Positions 34,402-44,250 are shown, counted from the stretch's first letter. The stretch: 64,000 bases of DNA from Pontibacillus yanchengensis (GCF_009856295.1 NZ_WMEU01000001.1:372001-436000); one strand, 5' to 3'. Notes: a model not told the origin generated them from the letters alone. Numbers and translations are program-made.

Positions 34402-35322
34402 CTATGCAGAATGAACTGCAAGGGATTTAAGTAGATGGGGATGCATTAAACAGTGATAACTTCCATCAGGGGACAACTCACCAAATTGTAAACCTACTAA
34501 AGCTCTAGTAATCGTTAATTGCTGCTCTTGAACAGTTACTTGAATCCAATCTGGTTTCAGTACTAAAAGAAAATTCCCCGCTCCGCCTACACCCTGATAA
34601 GGAACAATTCTGAACTTATCCAACCATTTATCCGGCAAACGTTCTAGACTCATATTCTCTTGTACATCTTGAAGAATCACCCATTCTTCTTCACTAAACC
34701 ATTTTTTCATAAATATTTCATCACATATAACTACTGGTTGTTTTGTTACGGGATCTACGAGTTGGTTACCACTATCAATAAGAGCACTTGAGTTATTAAT
34801 TTGATTTTGCATACATATAGTAATGTGGACCATCTCATCGTACTTCATTTGCTGTATTACAAGGTTGTCCAATCTCTGTTTCGTAAACCACCAAATTAGA
34901 GGAAAGCCTATCACTACAAACAACCAACTTATGCTATCACCAAAACCTGATTGATAGGTTACCACCATACCGTTTGATACATGAATCTGTTCTTGTAACA
35001 AATAATAGATACCAAATAACCCTCCTCCCATCGCAAATGAAGTAAAGTAAAATAACAATAATTGCCTTGTGTATAATCGAATATTTTTAAACCCAAAGGC
35101 AGTAAAGACGATAATAAGGGAGAAGATTCCTTTTCCAATAGGTGTAGTCCACAAAGATGTAGGATAGAAAAGGTTTAACGGAACTAATAGGGAGGCTACT
35201 ATTGCTCCTAAAATCAATCGAGCTCGATGATTTGATGCTTTGGCAAAACTATGAGTTAACATTAAAATCATCCAGTCTAGAAAAAAGTTCAACAACCAAA
35301 CAGCATCCAGATAAATGGTCAC
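34402..35322 (-). CDS. spoIIGA: SpoIIGA, pro-sigma-E processing aspartic protease
   Basis: Membrane protease that cleaves pro-sigma-E after a forespore signal (SpoIIR). Five hydrophobic segments occupy roughly residues 1-145; the C-terminal domain contains the catalytic Asp183 in SALIDSGNQLVDP, the same residue number as in B. subtilis. 306 aa. It is cotranscribed with sigE. Confidence 0.94.
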   Translation of the reverse strand: MTIYLDAVWLLNFFLDWMILMLTHSFAKASNHRARLILGAIVASLLVPLNLFYPTSLWTTPIGKGIFSLIIVFTAFGFKNIRLYTRQLLLFYFTSFAMGGGLFGIYYLLQEQIHVSNGMVVTYQSGFGDSISWLFVVIGFPLIWWFTKQRLDNLVIQQMKYDEMVHITICMQNQINNSSALIDSGNQLVDPVTKQPVVICDEIFMKKWFSEEEWVILQDVQENMSLERLPDKWLDKFRIVPYQGVGGAGNFLLVLKPDWIQVTVQEQQLTITRALVGLQFGELSPDGSYHCLMHPHLLKSLAVHSA

Positions 35323-35663
35323 ATTTTCATTCCCTTCTATCCTGAAAACTTCCTCTGTTGAAAGTTAGTATAACGGAGATAGAAAAAGAAGTCTGTCATA
35401 TTATGTTTAGTGGAACGAACTTATTTTTATAGATAAAGGCAGGTTTTGTCGGAGGGTTTTTTTTGGAGACTAAAAGATGGAGAGCTATATCAATCTGATG
35501 TTGCCTTATCGTAAGGAGGAGAAAATTTGCTAGGTGCTGGATGTGTCGTATGTAATGTATAAAGTTGAACCCAAACAATATTATAACTTCCTAACCAACA
35601 TACCGAGTGGTCAACCTTTGCACAAACAGAGGCCTAGTTGCGCTTATACTTTTTTGAAAGTAC
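35323..35663. other. Intergenic region between ftsZ and spoIIGA
   Basis: About 340 bp. Apart from the spoIIG promoter candidate I see no gene. B. subtilis has bpr in this interval; no trace of a subtilisin-like frame is visible. A strong AAGGAGG at 35513-35519 is followed only by an 11-codon frame from TTG and is probably chance. Confidence 0.6.
35367..35453 (-). promoter_or_regulatory. Candidate Spo0A-dependent spoIIG promoter
   Basis: A -10 TATACT (35372-35367) is separated by 21 nt from a -35-like ATGACA (35399-35394). This over-long spacing resembles B. subtilis spoIIG (22 nt), which needs Spo0A~P. A 0A-box-like TGTCGGA (35447-35453, one mismatch to TGTCGAA) lies about 50 bp further upstream, near the position of the distal 0A site. 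Confidence 0.5.
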
Positions 35664-35703
35664 AAAAAAAGAGTCTCTGATTAATTATCAGAGACTCTTT
35701 CTT
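35664..35703 (-). terminator. ftsZ terminator
   Basis: The perfect 14-bp stem AAAGAGTCTCTGAT/ATCAGAGACTCTTT followed by TTTTT on the minus strand lies directly after the ftsZ stop. Confidence 0.95.
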
Positions 35704-35707
35704 TATC

Positions 35708-36871
35708 TTATCTTCTACGATTTCTGTTACGAAGGAATGTTGGTATATCCAGTGTTTCCTCTTCTTGTTGAGACGGCTTAGAAGAAGGCATCTCTCTTCT
35801 TGGCTGTTGTTGTTGTTGCTGATGTTGCTGTTGATGTTGAGGCTCAGGACGCTTCTTTTCTTGTGCTTGTTGTGTATTCACAGTAGGTCTACCTTGAGAC
35901 TTATCGCCTTGAAGCTGAGACTCATCAAAACCTGTTGCAATTACTGTTACAACAATTTCATCTTTTAAGTTCTCATTAATTACGGAACCAAAGATTACGT
36001 TAACTTCTTGATCGGCAGCTGAGGTAACAATATCAGCAGCTTCTTGTACTTCATATAAACTTAAGTTAGATCCGCCTGTGATGTTCATTAGAACACCATG
36101 AGCCCCATCTATAGATGTTTCGAGTAATGGAGACGATATAGCCTTTTTAGCAGCTTCTCCTGCTCGACTTTCCCCAGTAGCAATACCAATACCCATTAAT
36201 GCAGACCCTTTATCTGCCATGATTGTTTTCACGTCAGCAAAGTCCACGTTGATTAGTCCAGGTACTGCAATTAAATCTGAGATACCTTGTACACCTTGAC
36301 GAAGTACATTATCAGCTTCACGGAATGCTTCAAGCATTGGTGTGTTTTTATCAACAATTTCAAGAAGGCGATCGTTAGGTATTACAATTAACGTATCGAC
36401 ATTACTTTTTAAAGCGTCAATACCGCCACCTGCTTGTGAAGAGCGCTTACGACCTTCAAAGGTAAACGGACGGGTTACAACACCAACGGTTAAGGCACCA
36501 ACTTCTTTCGCTACTTGTGCAATAACTGGGGCTGCACCAGTACCAGTACCTCCACCCATTCCAGCTGTGACGAAGACCATATCTGCACCTTGTAATGCTT
36601 CCTCTAGTTGCTCTTTACTTTCTTCTGCTGCTTTACGTCCAACCTCTGGGTTAGCTCCAGCACCTAATCCTCTTGTTAGCTTCGCACCTATCTGCATTTT
36701 CACTTCTGCTTTTGATAGATTTAAGGCTTGAGCATCCGTGTTAACTGCGATAAATTCTACACCTTGTACACCGTGCTCTATCATGCGGTTAACAGCGTTA
36801 CTTCCACCGCCACCACATCCGATGACCTTTATGGTTGCTAATTGATCCATATTTGTATCAAACTCTAACAT
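35708..36871 (-). CDS. ftsZ: Cell division GTPase FtsZ
   Basis: Tubulin-like GTPase forming the Z-ring. The tubulin signature GGGTGTG is at 106-112 and the T7 loop is in [12 protein letters not shown]. The C-terminal linker has a His/Gln-rich tract (about residues 345-358), and the conserved C-terminal peptide [12 protein letters not shown], which binds FtsA, SepF and ZapA-type partners, is intact. 387 aa. It lies 75 nt after ftsA and is followed by a strong terminator. Confidence 0.97.
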   Translation of the reverse strand: MLEFDTNMDQLATIKVIGCGGGGSNAVNRMIEHGVQGVEFIAVNTDAQALNLSKAEVKMQIGAKLTRGLGAGANPEVGRKAAEESKEQLEEALQGADMVFVTAGMGGGTGTGAAPVIAQVAKEVGALTVGVVTRPFTFEGRKRSSQAGGGIDALKSNVDTLIVIPNDRLLEIVDKNTPMLEAFREADNVLRQGVQGISDLIAVPGLINVDFADVKTIMADKGSALMGIGIATGESRAGEAAKKAISSPLLETSIDGAHGVLMNITGGSNLSLYEVQEAADIVTSAADQEVNVIFGSVINENLKDEIVVTVIATGFDESQLQGDKSQGRPTVNTQQAQEKKRPEPQHQQQHQQQQQQPRREMPSSKPSQQEEETLDIPTFLRNRNRRR

Positions 36872-36946
36872 TTTCCGTTCCTCCCACTTTGCAAGATTCC
36901 AAGTTTCTTTGTCTAGTTTTATATTCGAACATAGGAGCGCTAGATT

Positions 36947-38242
36947 TTAATCAAAGAAATACTTGATTAAATTAGCCAATCCTGATTCTTTCTCTTTCTT
37001 AGGTTTTTCCTCTTGATTTGATTGGGTTGATTGATTTGATTGCTTCCTTTGTTTCTTTTGCTTCGGTTCTTGTTCTTGTATTGTAACTGAAGGGAATAAT
37101 TCTTTACCTTGTATCTTTGCATTGTGATATGAAAACTGCAAGATACCTACCCCTGCTGTATATTGAGGTTCTCGAACACCTATATAATCTGGAATTGCGA
37201 TTCTAACATTTGCCTGATAGACATCTTGAGCTAAGTCAAGACACCCCGGCATGCTCATCACACCACCAGTAAGTACGTATCCTCCAGGCAATCCTTTATA
37301 TCCCATTCTACGGATTTCCTGTTCTACATAAGCGTATATTTCCTCTAATCTTGCTTCAATCATATCAGAAATTTGAAGTTGATTAAATGATTGTTTCCTA
37401 TCGCTACCAATAATCGAGACTTCAAAAGTTTCCTCTTCTTGAGCATCATCAAAGAAAGCATGCCCATAATTTTTCTTAATCTCTTCTGCCTCTTCAGTAG
37501 AAGTTCTCAAACCAATAGATAGGTCCTTAGTAAGATTATCTCCACCTAGTGGCACTACACTTGTCCCCTGAAGATACCCTTGTTCAAAAACCGAGACAGT
37601 TGTACATCCTCCCCCGATATCAATGAGGGCGACACCTAGATTTCTTTCATCCTTTGATAAAGCCACAGAACCTGAGGCTAAAGGCTGTAAGCAAACATCT
37701 AGAACCTCTAAATTCGCTCGTTCTACACACTTTAATGCATTATGTAAAACGGTTTTTGAACATGTAATAATGGTCCCTTCCATCTCCAAGCGAACTCCTA
37801 TCATGCCGCGTGGATCATTAATTTCATCTAGTCCATCCACTATGAACTGAGAAGGGATTACATCAATAATTTCTCTTTCAGGAGGAATCGACATAACTTG
37901 AGCAGCATCGATTACTCTATTTATATCCTCTTCACCTATCTCACGATTTTCGCTTTGTACGGCAACAACTCCGTGACATGGCTGTAGTTGTACATGGTTT
38001 CCATTGACTCCAACGACAACTTTATTAATTTGCATACCTACCATACGCTCTGCTTGTTCTACTGCGTTACGGATAGAGTTTACCGTTTGGTCAATATCTA
38101 CAATTGCACCCTTTTTCATCCCATTAGAGGCAGCTGTACCAACCCCAATTATATTTAAAGAGTCGTTCATGACCTCTCCAATAATTACTTTTATTTTTGA
38201 TGTACCTATATCTAGGCTTACCAATATATCATTGTTGTTCAA
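36947..38242 (-). CDS. ftsA: Cell division protein FtsA
   Basis: Actin-like ATPase that tethers FtsZ to the membrane. N-terminal SLDIGTSKIKVIIGE phosphate-binding motif, the FtsA-specific 1C domain (about 80-165), GGGCTTVSVFEQG motif and a C-terminal amphipathic helix (GLANLIKYFFD). A Lys/Gln/Ser-rich linker precedes that helix. 431 aa. Confidence 0.96.
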   Translation of the reverse strand: MNNNDILVSLDIGTSKIKVIIGEVMNDSLNIIGVGTAASNGMKKGAIVDIDQTVNSIRNAVEQAERMVGMQINKVVVGVNGNHVQLQPCHGVVAVQSENREIGEEDINRVIDAAQVMSIPPEREIIDVIPSQFIVDGLDEINDPRGMIGVRLEMEGTIITCSKTVLHNALKCVERANLEVLDVCLQPLASGSVALSKDERNLGVALIDIGGGCTTVSVFEQGYLQGTSVVPLGGDNLTKDLSIGLRTSTEEAEEIKKNYGHAFFDDAQEEETFEVSIIGSDRKQSFNQLQISDMIEARLEEIYAYVEQEIRRMGYKGLPGGYVLTGGVMSMPGCLDLAQDVYQANVRIAIPDYIGVREPQYTAGVGILQFSYHNAKIQGKELFPSVTIQEQEPKQKKQRKQSNQSTQSNQEEKPKKEKESGLANLIKYFFD

Positions 38243-38292
38243 TCCAAGGCACCTCCTAAACTAAGACCACTAAAAGTTCACATGATACCGAT

Positions 38293-38315
38293 ACTATACC
38301 ATGTTACTTTTTAGT
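38293..38315 (-). promoter_or_regulatory. Candidate ftsAZ promoter
   Basis: An extended -10 TGGTATAGT (TATAGT 38298-38293), about 50 nt upstream of ftsA, with only a weak -35 (TCGAAA, about 38316-38321). GTCGAAA there also resembles a Spo0A box half. In B. subtilis ftsAZ has sigma-H and sigma-A promoters in this region. Confidence 0.35.
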
Positions 38316-38465
38316 TTTCGACTAGTATTTTCATAATGAGTCTTTCATTCATATAATTTAATTTTTAAATTGTACATTTTGTGAAAATAGAGACTTTTGC
38401 CTCAGAAATCATATTTGTTTCTGTCTGTTCATTTTGTTATTCAACAAAATTATTATGATTCCCTT

Positions 38466-38834
38466 TTATTTTCTTTGATTTTTTTCTTTATTCTTCTTTA
38501 TTCTACCCCGGTCAATTAGATACCTGCGTATAAGTGCTATATTTTGAAACAATCTCACTCCAAAAGCAAATACAGCAGCTAAATATAGGTCGATTCCAAG
38601 TTGCACACCTAAGAAAGCAAGAAACGCAGCTAATGTTACGTTAAAGAAAAAGCCTGTTACAAAAACTTTTTGATCAAACTTTTCTTCTAAATGAGCTCTT
38701 AAACCACCTAAAAGTGTATCAAAAGCTGCTAACACCGCAATAGATAAGTAATTCGCATATTCTTCTGGCACTCGAATATCTGTTAACAATCCTAGCAATA
38801 CACCAACTATTAAAAAGAGTACCGGTAACCACAT
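38466..38834 (-). CDS. sbp: Small basic protein Sbp (DUF1290)
   Basis: A 122-aa membrane protein with about four hydrophobic segments and a strongly basic C-terminus (RRYLIDRGRIKKNKEKNQRK). It lies between ylxX and ftsA as in B. subtilis; function unknown. Its start overlaps the ylxX stop by 1 nt. Confidence 0.92.
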   Translation of the reverse strand: MWLPVLFLIVGVLLGLLTDIRVPEEYANYLSIAVLAAFDTLLGGLRAHLEEKFDQKVFVTGFFFNVTLAAFLAFLGVQLGIDLYLAAVFAFGVRLFQNIALIRRYLIDRGRIKKNKEKNQRK

Positions 38835-39562
38835 TATGATTCACCTGTTTCTGTATTCTCATCTACCTTCAAATGATTAAGTCGTGGCATTTGTTCATAT
38901 TTAGGTAGAGTCATGTTCTCCTCCACCGTAATAGATAGTTCCAGATTTTCTATGGCAAACTCATCCTTAGACTGACTTACTTGCATATAATCAAGTAAAC
39001 GTTTAGGACTTTGGGTTAAAACTTTAATGTCAACTGGTAACGGAGGGATTGGGTGATTGTTTATATACGTATATCCATTCACATCTCGAATTGGTGAAAT
39101 GTTCGTAATTCTCTCGTTTCCAATCGCTATATCTGTAGCTCCGTATGTATTCAGTTCATTAATTAGCCTTTGTAGTAAAGCAGGTGAAATCGTAGGATAG
39201 CTTTGTGATGAATCTAGATCCTGAAAGATTGGTTTGACTTTAATGTTTATGCCATTACCTTCCACTTCAGTCAATCCTGCCTTTTTCCTTAATTCAACGA
39301 TAGATTGCTTTAAGGTAGCTACCTTTTCTGATTGGGATTGACCTTCATACTGTTGAATCATTTCATCTAACTCGGTAATACGGCTGTATAATTGTTGCTG
39401 TATTTTTTGTTGTTCTTGTAACTCGGTACGAATCTCCCAAAGGTCTCTGGTGTCACGTTCCTCAGGTTTTTGGTTACTTTGAAATTGGATAGCGATCATA
39501 AAACCTACTAAGGCAAATATGAAGGAAAAAATGATTTTACTACGTAGCTTCATGTACTTCAC
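38834..39562 (-). CDS. ylxX: DUF881 protein YlxX
   Basis: A 242-aa single-pass membrane protein: N-terminal signal anchor (about 8-26), coiled coil (about 40-90), then the extracellular DUF881 domain (INELNTYGATDIAIGNERI). Function unknown; the paralogue ylxW is directly upstream and overlaps by 4 nt. Confidence 0.9.
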   Translation of the reverse strand: MKYMKLRSKIIFSFIFALVGFMIAIQFQSNQKPEERDTRDLWEIRTELQEQQKIQQQLYSRITELDEMIQQYEGQSQSEKVATLKQSIVELRKKAGLTEVEGNGINIKVKPIFQDLDSSQSYPTISPALLQRLINELNTYGATDIAIGNERITNISPIRDVNGYTYINNHPIPPLPVDIKVLTQSPKRLLDYMQVSQSKDEFAIENLELSITVEENMTLPKYEQMPRLNHLKVDENTETGES

Positions 39563-40260
39563 CTTTCCCCTGTAACCTTTGCGCCCATTGAGATATTGGC
39601 TTGTTTTTCAAGCAATACTTCAATGTTGTCATTCACAAGCTGATCTACAACACCATGTTTCAATTCCAAACTAGGCATCATCACATCTTGATCACCTATG
39701 GCCGTAATCACAAAAGGTGCTGGATGTTGTACACCATCTACTGTAACAACAGGTCCGGTACATGCAATATAACTATTACGATATAAACGTTGACCATTTA
39801 TCGCTATAGCATTAGCCCCTGATGATAGTAATTCGTTAATTACCTTGTGAATGTGACTTTCGTGAACAATATATTGATTAACATTTTCTTCAGAAGGAAT
39901 GTAATCTGAATCTTTTAAGGTAACTTTTACTCCTTGTCCCTGAACTGGTATTTCACCTGTTAATTTTTGAAGCTGTTTTTTGTCCTCAACGAAATTTCCT
40001 ACTTTTTGTTCCTGTGTAGCTAAATTATCTTCTAACGACTGAATTTTGTCCTTTTTATCTTCTACTTCATTTCGCAGATCTTTATTTTGCTTTTCAATAT
40101 TAATTAGCTGCTGCCTATAATAGTAGTCTTTTTCTAATTGTTGATCGCTTAATTGAACTACTTGTGGATCTTTTTTGGTTTGCTGATAACTAAAAGCTAC
40201 TAAAAAACCAGATAATAAGAGAACAAAGGAGAAAATGACCTGTTTACCCGTCGCTTTCAT
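39559..40260 (-). CDS. ylxW: DUF881 protein YlxW
   Basis: A 233-aa paralogue of YlxX: signal anchor (FSFVLLLSGFLVAFSYQQ), coiled coil (about 45-100) and DUF881 domain (INELLSSGANAIAINGQRL). ATG 40260 (MKATGKQVIF) with AAGGAG upstream is preferred; a start 56 codons earlier would lie wholly within divIB. Role unknown, presumably at the division site because of the cluster. Confidence 0.9.
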   Translation of the reverse strand: MKATGKQVIFSFVLLLSGFLVAFSYQQTKKDPQVVQLSDQQLEKDYYYRQQLINIEKQNKDLRNEVEDKKDKIQSLEDNLATQEQKVGNFVEDKKQLQKLTGEIPVQGQGVKVTLKDSDYIPSEENVNQYIVHESHIHKVINELLSSGANAIAINGQRLYRNSYIACTGPVVTVDGVQHPAPFVITAIGDQDVMMPSLELKHGVVDQLVNDNIEVLLEKQANISMGAKVTGER

Positions 40261-41032
40261 TTTCGTTCTCTCCTTTTTCTTCTTCAGTAGAATAAGCTTC
40301 AAAATAAGCTCCAACATCAATGTGAATAATCCCTTTTTGAGATGGATCAAGCTGCGATACAATCGATGGATATGTGCGCATCTTCTGAGAGAAATTCCGA
40401 ATAGACGCATCAACTTCATAGCCATCATTCATATACAAATAAATTTTATATGGGTTTTGATCAGTAGGTGACCAATGAATTTCAGAAATTAATTGTGTGA
40501 TGCTCTCTGGAAGTTGCTTAAGCTCTTGGGTCATTTCTTCTAAGTATTTTTGACCATCCCACCCGACCAAAATCGGAGCATCTCCAGTAGGTGATTTCAA
40601 TTTATATGAGGTTAACCTATTACCGGTAGCCAAGATAGGATAATAGCTTCCGTCGTTCTGAACATAGCCTACTCGCTCCACTTCGTTAATATTAATGGAA
40701 ACTGTCGTGGGAAATTGCTTGTCTATTTTAGCGGATTGAATTTCTTCATGCTGCTCTAGTTTCTTTGCTATAGTCTCTCCATTTACTTTCCAGAAATTAT
40801 CCTCTGTCGTTATGCCGCTTATTGTTAGAATATCTTGTTTATCGACATGCTCATTTCCAATAACTTCAATTGTTTGGACATGGCTTAAAGAGGATTGCAG
40901 GTAAAGAATCACGGCGATTAGCAAAAAGAATAAAGACAAATACAATATCAAGCGACGATTGGCTTTCTTCTTACGAGCCTCTTTTAGCTTGGGTATTCGA
41001 TCTTCAATCGAAACAATTTTCTTTTCTGCCAT
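40244..41032 (-). CDS. divIB: Cell division protein DivIB (FtsQ)
   Basis: Bitopic division protein that works with DivIC and FtsL to control septal synthesis. Basic cytoplasmic N-terminus, one membrane segment (about 28-46), POTRA domain (QTIEVIGNEHVDKQDILTIS) and beta domain. ATG 41032 (MAEKKIVSIEDR) follows TAGGGGAACATTCC and gives 262 aa. Normally murB and murG precede it; here a 680-bp AT-rich gap does. Confidence 0.93.
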   Translation of the reverse strand: MAEKKIVSIEDRIPKLKEARKKKANRRLILYLSLFFLLIAVILYLQSSLSHVQTIEVIGNEHVDKQDILTISGITTEDNFWKVNGETIAKKLEQHEEIQSAKIDKQFPTTVSININEVERVGYVQNDGSYYPILATGNRLTSYKLKSPTGDAPILVGWDGQKYLEEMTQELKQLPESITQLISEIHWSPTDQNPYKIYLYMNDGYEVDASIRNFSQKMRTYPSIVSQLDPSQKGIIHIDVGAYFEAYSTEEEKGENENESDG

Positions 41033-41105
41033 GGAATGTTCCCCTACCCATTCAATTTTTACATAAGGAAACGGCATACTAGATGCCGTTCTAATGCATA
41101 ACTGA

Positions 41106-41114
41106 ATTATATCA
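41106..41114 (-). promoter_or_regulatory. Extended -10 promoter of divIB
   Basis: TGATATAAT on the minus strand (41114-41106), about 75 nt upstream of divIB. The -35 region is weak, so this would rely on the extended -10. A promoter is expected here because spoVE ends in a terminator. Confidence 0.5.
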
Positions 41115-41675
41115 TATATGTTTGGAAAATTCGTTATCTTTCCATACTAATTCGCCACAATTTCGGCTTTTCATACGATAGTTGCAAGCAATAGCACCTG
41201 AACTAGGTCACAGTACTTTCAACACTTTTCCATAATGATGATTAAATGAAAGATATTTGTTTTAATATCGCACACATATATACCATTTAGAGTTGAACCA
41301 ACCTAAGCCTTAATCATTTAGGGTACCTCAATATATAAGGCTATATAGAACCTACTTCTACATATGTAAGTACACTTCTAATATCTACGAGCATTTCAAT
41401 AACAGGCTTAAAACCATTACCCTATCCCGTTTTGATTAAAACACATATTAACAAAAACCTTTTTGCTTTATTAAGATAACACTAACCAAACCAAAAACCT
41501 AATACAATTTTATCATTAACTATATTTTTCTGTGATTACGATATTTAAATCACTCTCTTTTATACCCATGAAAATATAGGTTATATTGTACAATAATGTT
41601 ATCAAAGGTAAAAAAAGGAGTGTACTTATTTCTATAATGCTTCGATTCTTCCATGCATTTTAGGTTAGGATACTA
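41115..41675. other. AT-rich intergenic gap at the expected murG-murB position
   Basis: About 560 bp with dense stops in all frames and no stretch that reads like MurG or MurB, transposase or RNA gene. It contains AAAGGTAAAAAAAGGAG-type A-rich sequence near 41610. Apart from the divIB promoter I see nothing that accounts for its length. Confidence 0.7.
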
Positions 41676-41712
41676 ACAAAAACCCCCTCTATCCGGGAAC
41701 AGAGGGGATTAT
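41676..41712 (-). terminator. spoVE terminator
   Basis: The stem ATCCCCTCTGTTC/GGATAGAGGGGGT followed by TTTTT on the minus strand lies just before 41715. It closes the mraZ-to-spoVE transcription unit. Confidence 0.9.
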
Positions 41713-41714
41713 CA

Positions 41715-42833
41715 TTATAACCTAGCATATTTACTTATATTTAATAATATACCAACCGAGCATAGAGTAAGTGTTAAAGATGACCCCCCATAGCTCAAGA
41801 ATGGTAAGGTGATACCTGTAACAGGCATAAGCCCAGTCACAACACTAATATTGATCATGACTTGTATCGAAATCATCCCGACGATACCTAAAGCCAATAA
41901 GCTCCCAAACATATCTGGAGCTCCAAGCGCAACTCGCACTCCCCGCCACAATAATAGGAAAAATAATAAAATAACAAAGGTGCCCCCAATAAAGCCAAGC
42001 TCTTCAGCTAATATTGCAAAGATAAAATCCGTTTGTGGCTCAGGTAGATAAAAGAATTTTTGAAGGCTTTGTCCTAGCCCAAGTCCCATTAGTCCACCTG
42101 GTCCTATTGCATATAGGGATTGAATGATTTGAAAGCCTGCCCCTAAGGGGTCTTCCCAGGGATTTAAAAAAGCTGTAATACGGGCTATTCGATAAGGTGC
42201 AGAGGCTATTAAAGCCACAAAACCAACAACCCCAAGTAAAGCTAGTCCTGCAAAATGAGCAATTCTAGCTCCAGAAACGAAGATCATTAACATACAAGTA
42301 CCAACAAGCACTACTCCTGTGCCTAAATCTGGTTGTAACATAATAATACCAAAAGCTAAAAACACAAGGGATAAAGATGGAATAAACCCTTTACTAAAGG
42401 ATGTGATTTTCTTTTGGTTCTCTGCTAAATACTTAGCTAAAAAAATGATTAGTCCAAGTTTCATAAATTCAGAGGGTTGAATGCTAAAAGCACCAACACC
42501 AATCCAACTTTGCGCTCCCCCCCTTACCATCCCTACACCTGGAATAAGTACAGCAATTAAAAGGACGAAGCAAACCAAGAGCATTCCCTGTGATATATTT
42601 CTCCAAGTTAAATAAGGAATGTTCATAATGCCGAACATTGCTACAATCCCAACCGTTGCAAACAATAACTGACGCTTTGCAAAGAAGAATGAATCATCAA
42701 ATTTATAATCCGCCCATATTGCTGAAGCACTATAGACCATCACTACTCCTACTAGAAGAAGAGAAAAAATAATGACCATTAACAATAAATCCGGTGCATC
42801 TTTTGCCTGATAATTTGATCGATTACGAAACAT
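41715..42833 (-). CDS. spoVE: SEDS-family peptidoglycan polymerase SpoVE (FtsW/RodA family)
   Basis: Polytopic lipid II polymerase/glycosyltransferase with ten predicted membrane segments; conserved SEDS motifs VYSASA, GVGMVRGGAQSWIGVG, FSIQPSEFMKLGLI and FLSYGGSSLTL. ATG 42833 (MFRNRSNYQ) has AAGGGGGTT as ribosome site; a start eight codons upstream is inside the hairpin that contains this site. The position after murD identifies it as SpoVE, the partner of SpoVD in spore cortex synthesis, but it could equally serve as FtsW. Confidence 0.88.
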   Translation of the reverse strand: MFRNRSNYQAKDAPDLLLMVIIFSLLLVGVVMVYSASAIWADYKFDDSFFFAKRQLLFATVGIVAMFGIMNIPYLTWRNISQGMLLVCFVLLIAVLIPGVGMVRGGAQSWIGVGAFSIQPSEFMKLGLIIFLAKYLAENQKKITSFSKGFIPSLSLVFLAFGIIMLQPDLGTGVVLVGTCMLMIFVSGARIAHFAGLALLGVVGFVALIASAPYRIARITAFLNPWEDPLGAGFQIIQSLYAIGPGGLMGLGLGQSLQKFFYLPEPQTDFIFAILAEELGFIGGTFVILLFFLLLWRGVRVALGAPDMFGSLLALGIVGMISIQVMINISVVTGLMPVTGITLPFLSYGGSSLTLTLCSVGILLNISKYARL

Positions 42834-42837
42834 AAAG

Positions 42838-42872
42838 AACCCCCTTGATCCAAACATTAGATCAGGGGGCTC
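42838..42872 (-). promoter_or_regulatory. Hairpin sequestering the spoVE ribosome binding site
   Basis: In the 67-nt murD-spoVE spacer the RNA CCCCCTGATC pairs with GATCAAGGGGG (one bulged A, loop of about 9 nt). The right arm is the Shine-Dalgarno sequence of spoVE. After the stem only TTCTTTATG follows, so it is a poor terminator but a good candidate for translational control. Confidence 0.65.
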
Positions 42873-42900
42873 AAGAATGATGTGAATGTAAACAAGCCCC

Positions 42901-44250
42901 CTACTTTAATGTATGCACCGCATCCATAAACATGTCCCCTCTCTCTTCAAATGTGCGATATTGATCCCAACTTGCACATGCTGGTGAAAGAAGTATGACA
43001 TCTCCTGCTTCAGAGATACGATAGGCTTTTTCGGCCGCTTGTTTAACATTATCGACCACATCATATGTCTCTATTCCATTTTCTATTGCTAACTGTTTAA
43101 ATTTTGGTGCAGTTTCACCAAATAGTATCATTGCCTTCACATTTTTCAGATAAGGTCCTAAATCATCTAAAGCATTCCCTCTGTCTAGTCCACCTGCTAA
43201 CAATATTGTCGGTTGTTCAAATGCTTCGAGTGCATTTTTAGTAGCTAGCATATTGGTTGCTTTTGAATCATTATAAAAATTTCTACCTTGAACCTCTTTG
43301 ACAAATTGCATACGATGCTCTACACCAGAGAAGGTTCTCAACACTTGTTGTATACCTTTATTTGTCACACCACTTAATTTAGCAGCCCCAACTGCAGCCA
43401 TTATATTTTCTAAATTATGTTTGCCAGCAAGCATAATATCTTTAAGAGCTATTACACACTCATCTTGATAATAAAGAAATTCTTCATCACACCATATACC
43501 TAATGGTTGTTTATTTTCTAAAGAGAAAGGAACCCTTTGACTATTTGCAGAAGCTACAAGCTCTCGTACGATTTCTTGGTCTGCATTGTAGACCAAGAAA
43601 TCATTTGCTTGTTGATGCGCAAATAGCTGGGATTTAGACCAGGCATAATGCTCCATTGTTTTATGATAATCCAAATGAGCTTCATATAAGTTCAGAAAGA
43701 CTGCAATATGTGGCTTAAATGTTTCCGTTCCTATTAATTGGAATGAGGAGAGTTCTACTACCATTGTTTCTTTTTCTGAAGTGGTTTGAGCAACTTCACA
43801 AGCTACTTCACCAATGTTTCCTGCCAGTTTTGTCCCCTTATCATTGGCTTTTAGCATCTCGTACACAAGTGTTGTTGTAGTAGTTTTACCGTTGGAACCT
43901 GTTATTCCAATCATATTGTCACCATTCAGCCTATAGGCTAGCTCCACCTCGGTAACAACAGGTAACTCTCTTCTCATTGCTTCATCGACAATGGGATTTG
44001 TATACGGTATCCCTGGGTTTTTGACCACATAATCTATACCATCTAAAACAGACATTGGATGACTCCCAGTAATAACGTCAATCCCTAAATCCCCTAGTGT
44101 TCTAGCTTGCGGGTTTTCCTCATAAGGCTTTTGATCATTAACACGAACTTGAACGCCACTGTGATGCAAAAGCTTTGCAGCTGCTTCCCCAGATTTCGCC
44201 AAACCCAAAACTAGGACATGTTTATACGGAAAATCTATCAATTGTCTCAA
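42901..44250 (-). CDS. murD: UDP-N-acetylmuramoylalanine-D-glutamate ligase
   Basis: Adds D-Glu to UDP-MurNAc-L-Ala. Mur ligase P-loop [12 protein letters not shown] (GSNGKTT at 118-124), central domain signature and C-terminal domain with NDSKATN. 449 aa. It overlaps mraY by 4 nt. The N-terminus [18 protein letters not shown] is the UDP-binding Rossmann part. Confidence 0.97.
   Translation of the reverse strand: MRQLIDFPYKHVLVLGLAKSGEAAAKLLHHSGVQVRVNDQKPYEENPQARTLGDLGIDVITGSHPMSVLDGIDYVVKNPGIPYTNPIVDEAMRRELPVVTEVELAYRLNGDNMIGITGSNGKTTTTTLVYEMLKANDKGTKLAGNIGEVACEVAQTTSEKETMVVELSSFQLIGTETFKPHIAVFLNLYEAHLDYHKTMEHYAWSKSQLFAHQQANDFLVYNADQEIVRELVASANSQRVPFSLENKQPLGIWCDEEFLYYQDECVIALKDIMLAGKHNLENIMAAVGAAKLSGVTNKGIQQVLRTFSGVEHRMQFVKEVQGRNFYNDSKATNMLATKNALEAFEQPTILLAGGLDRGNALDDLGPYLKNVKAMILFGETAPKFKQLAIENGIETYDVVDNVKQAAEKAYRISEAGDVILLSPACASWDQYRTFEERGDMFMDAVHTLK

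Noticed and set aside
35513..35550. Strong AAGGAGG followed by a TTG
   Set aside because: On the plus strand it leads only to about 11 codons; probably coincidence.
35396..35578. 60-codon minus-strand frame upstream of spoIIGA
   Set aside because: Overlaps the promoter region, no ribosome site, unusual composition.
35815..35850. Short CAA/CAG-rich repeat tract in ftsZ
   Set aside because: It encodes the disordered His/Gln linker of FtsZ, which varies widely in Bacillaceae; not a separate repeat element.
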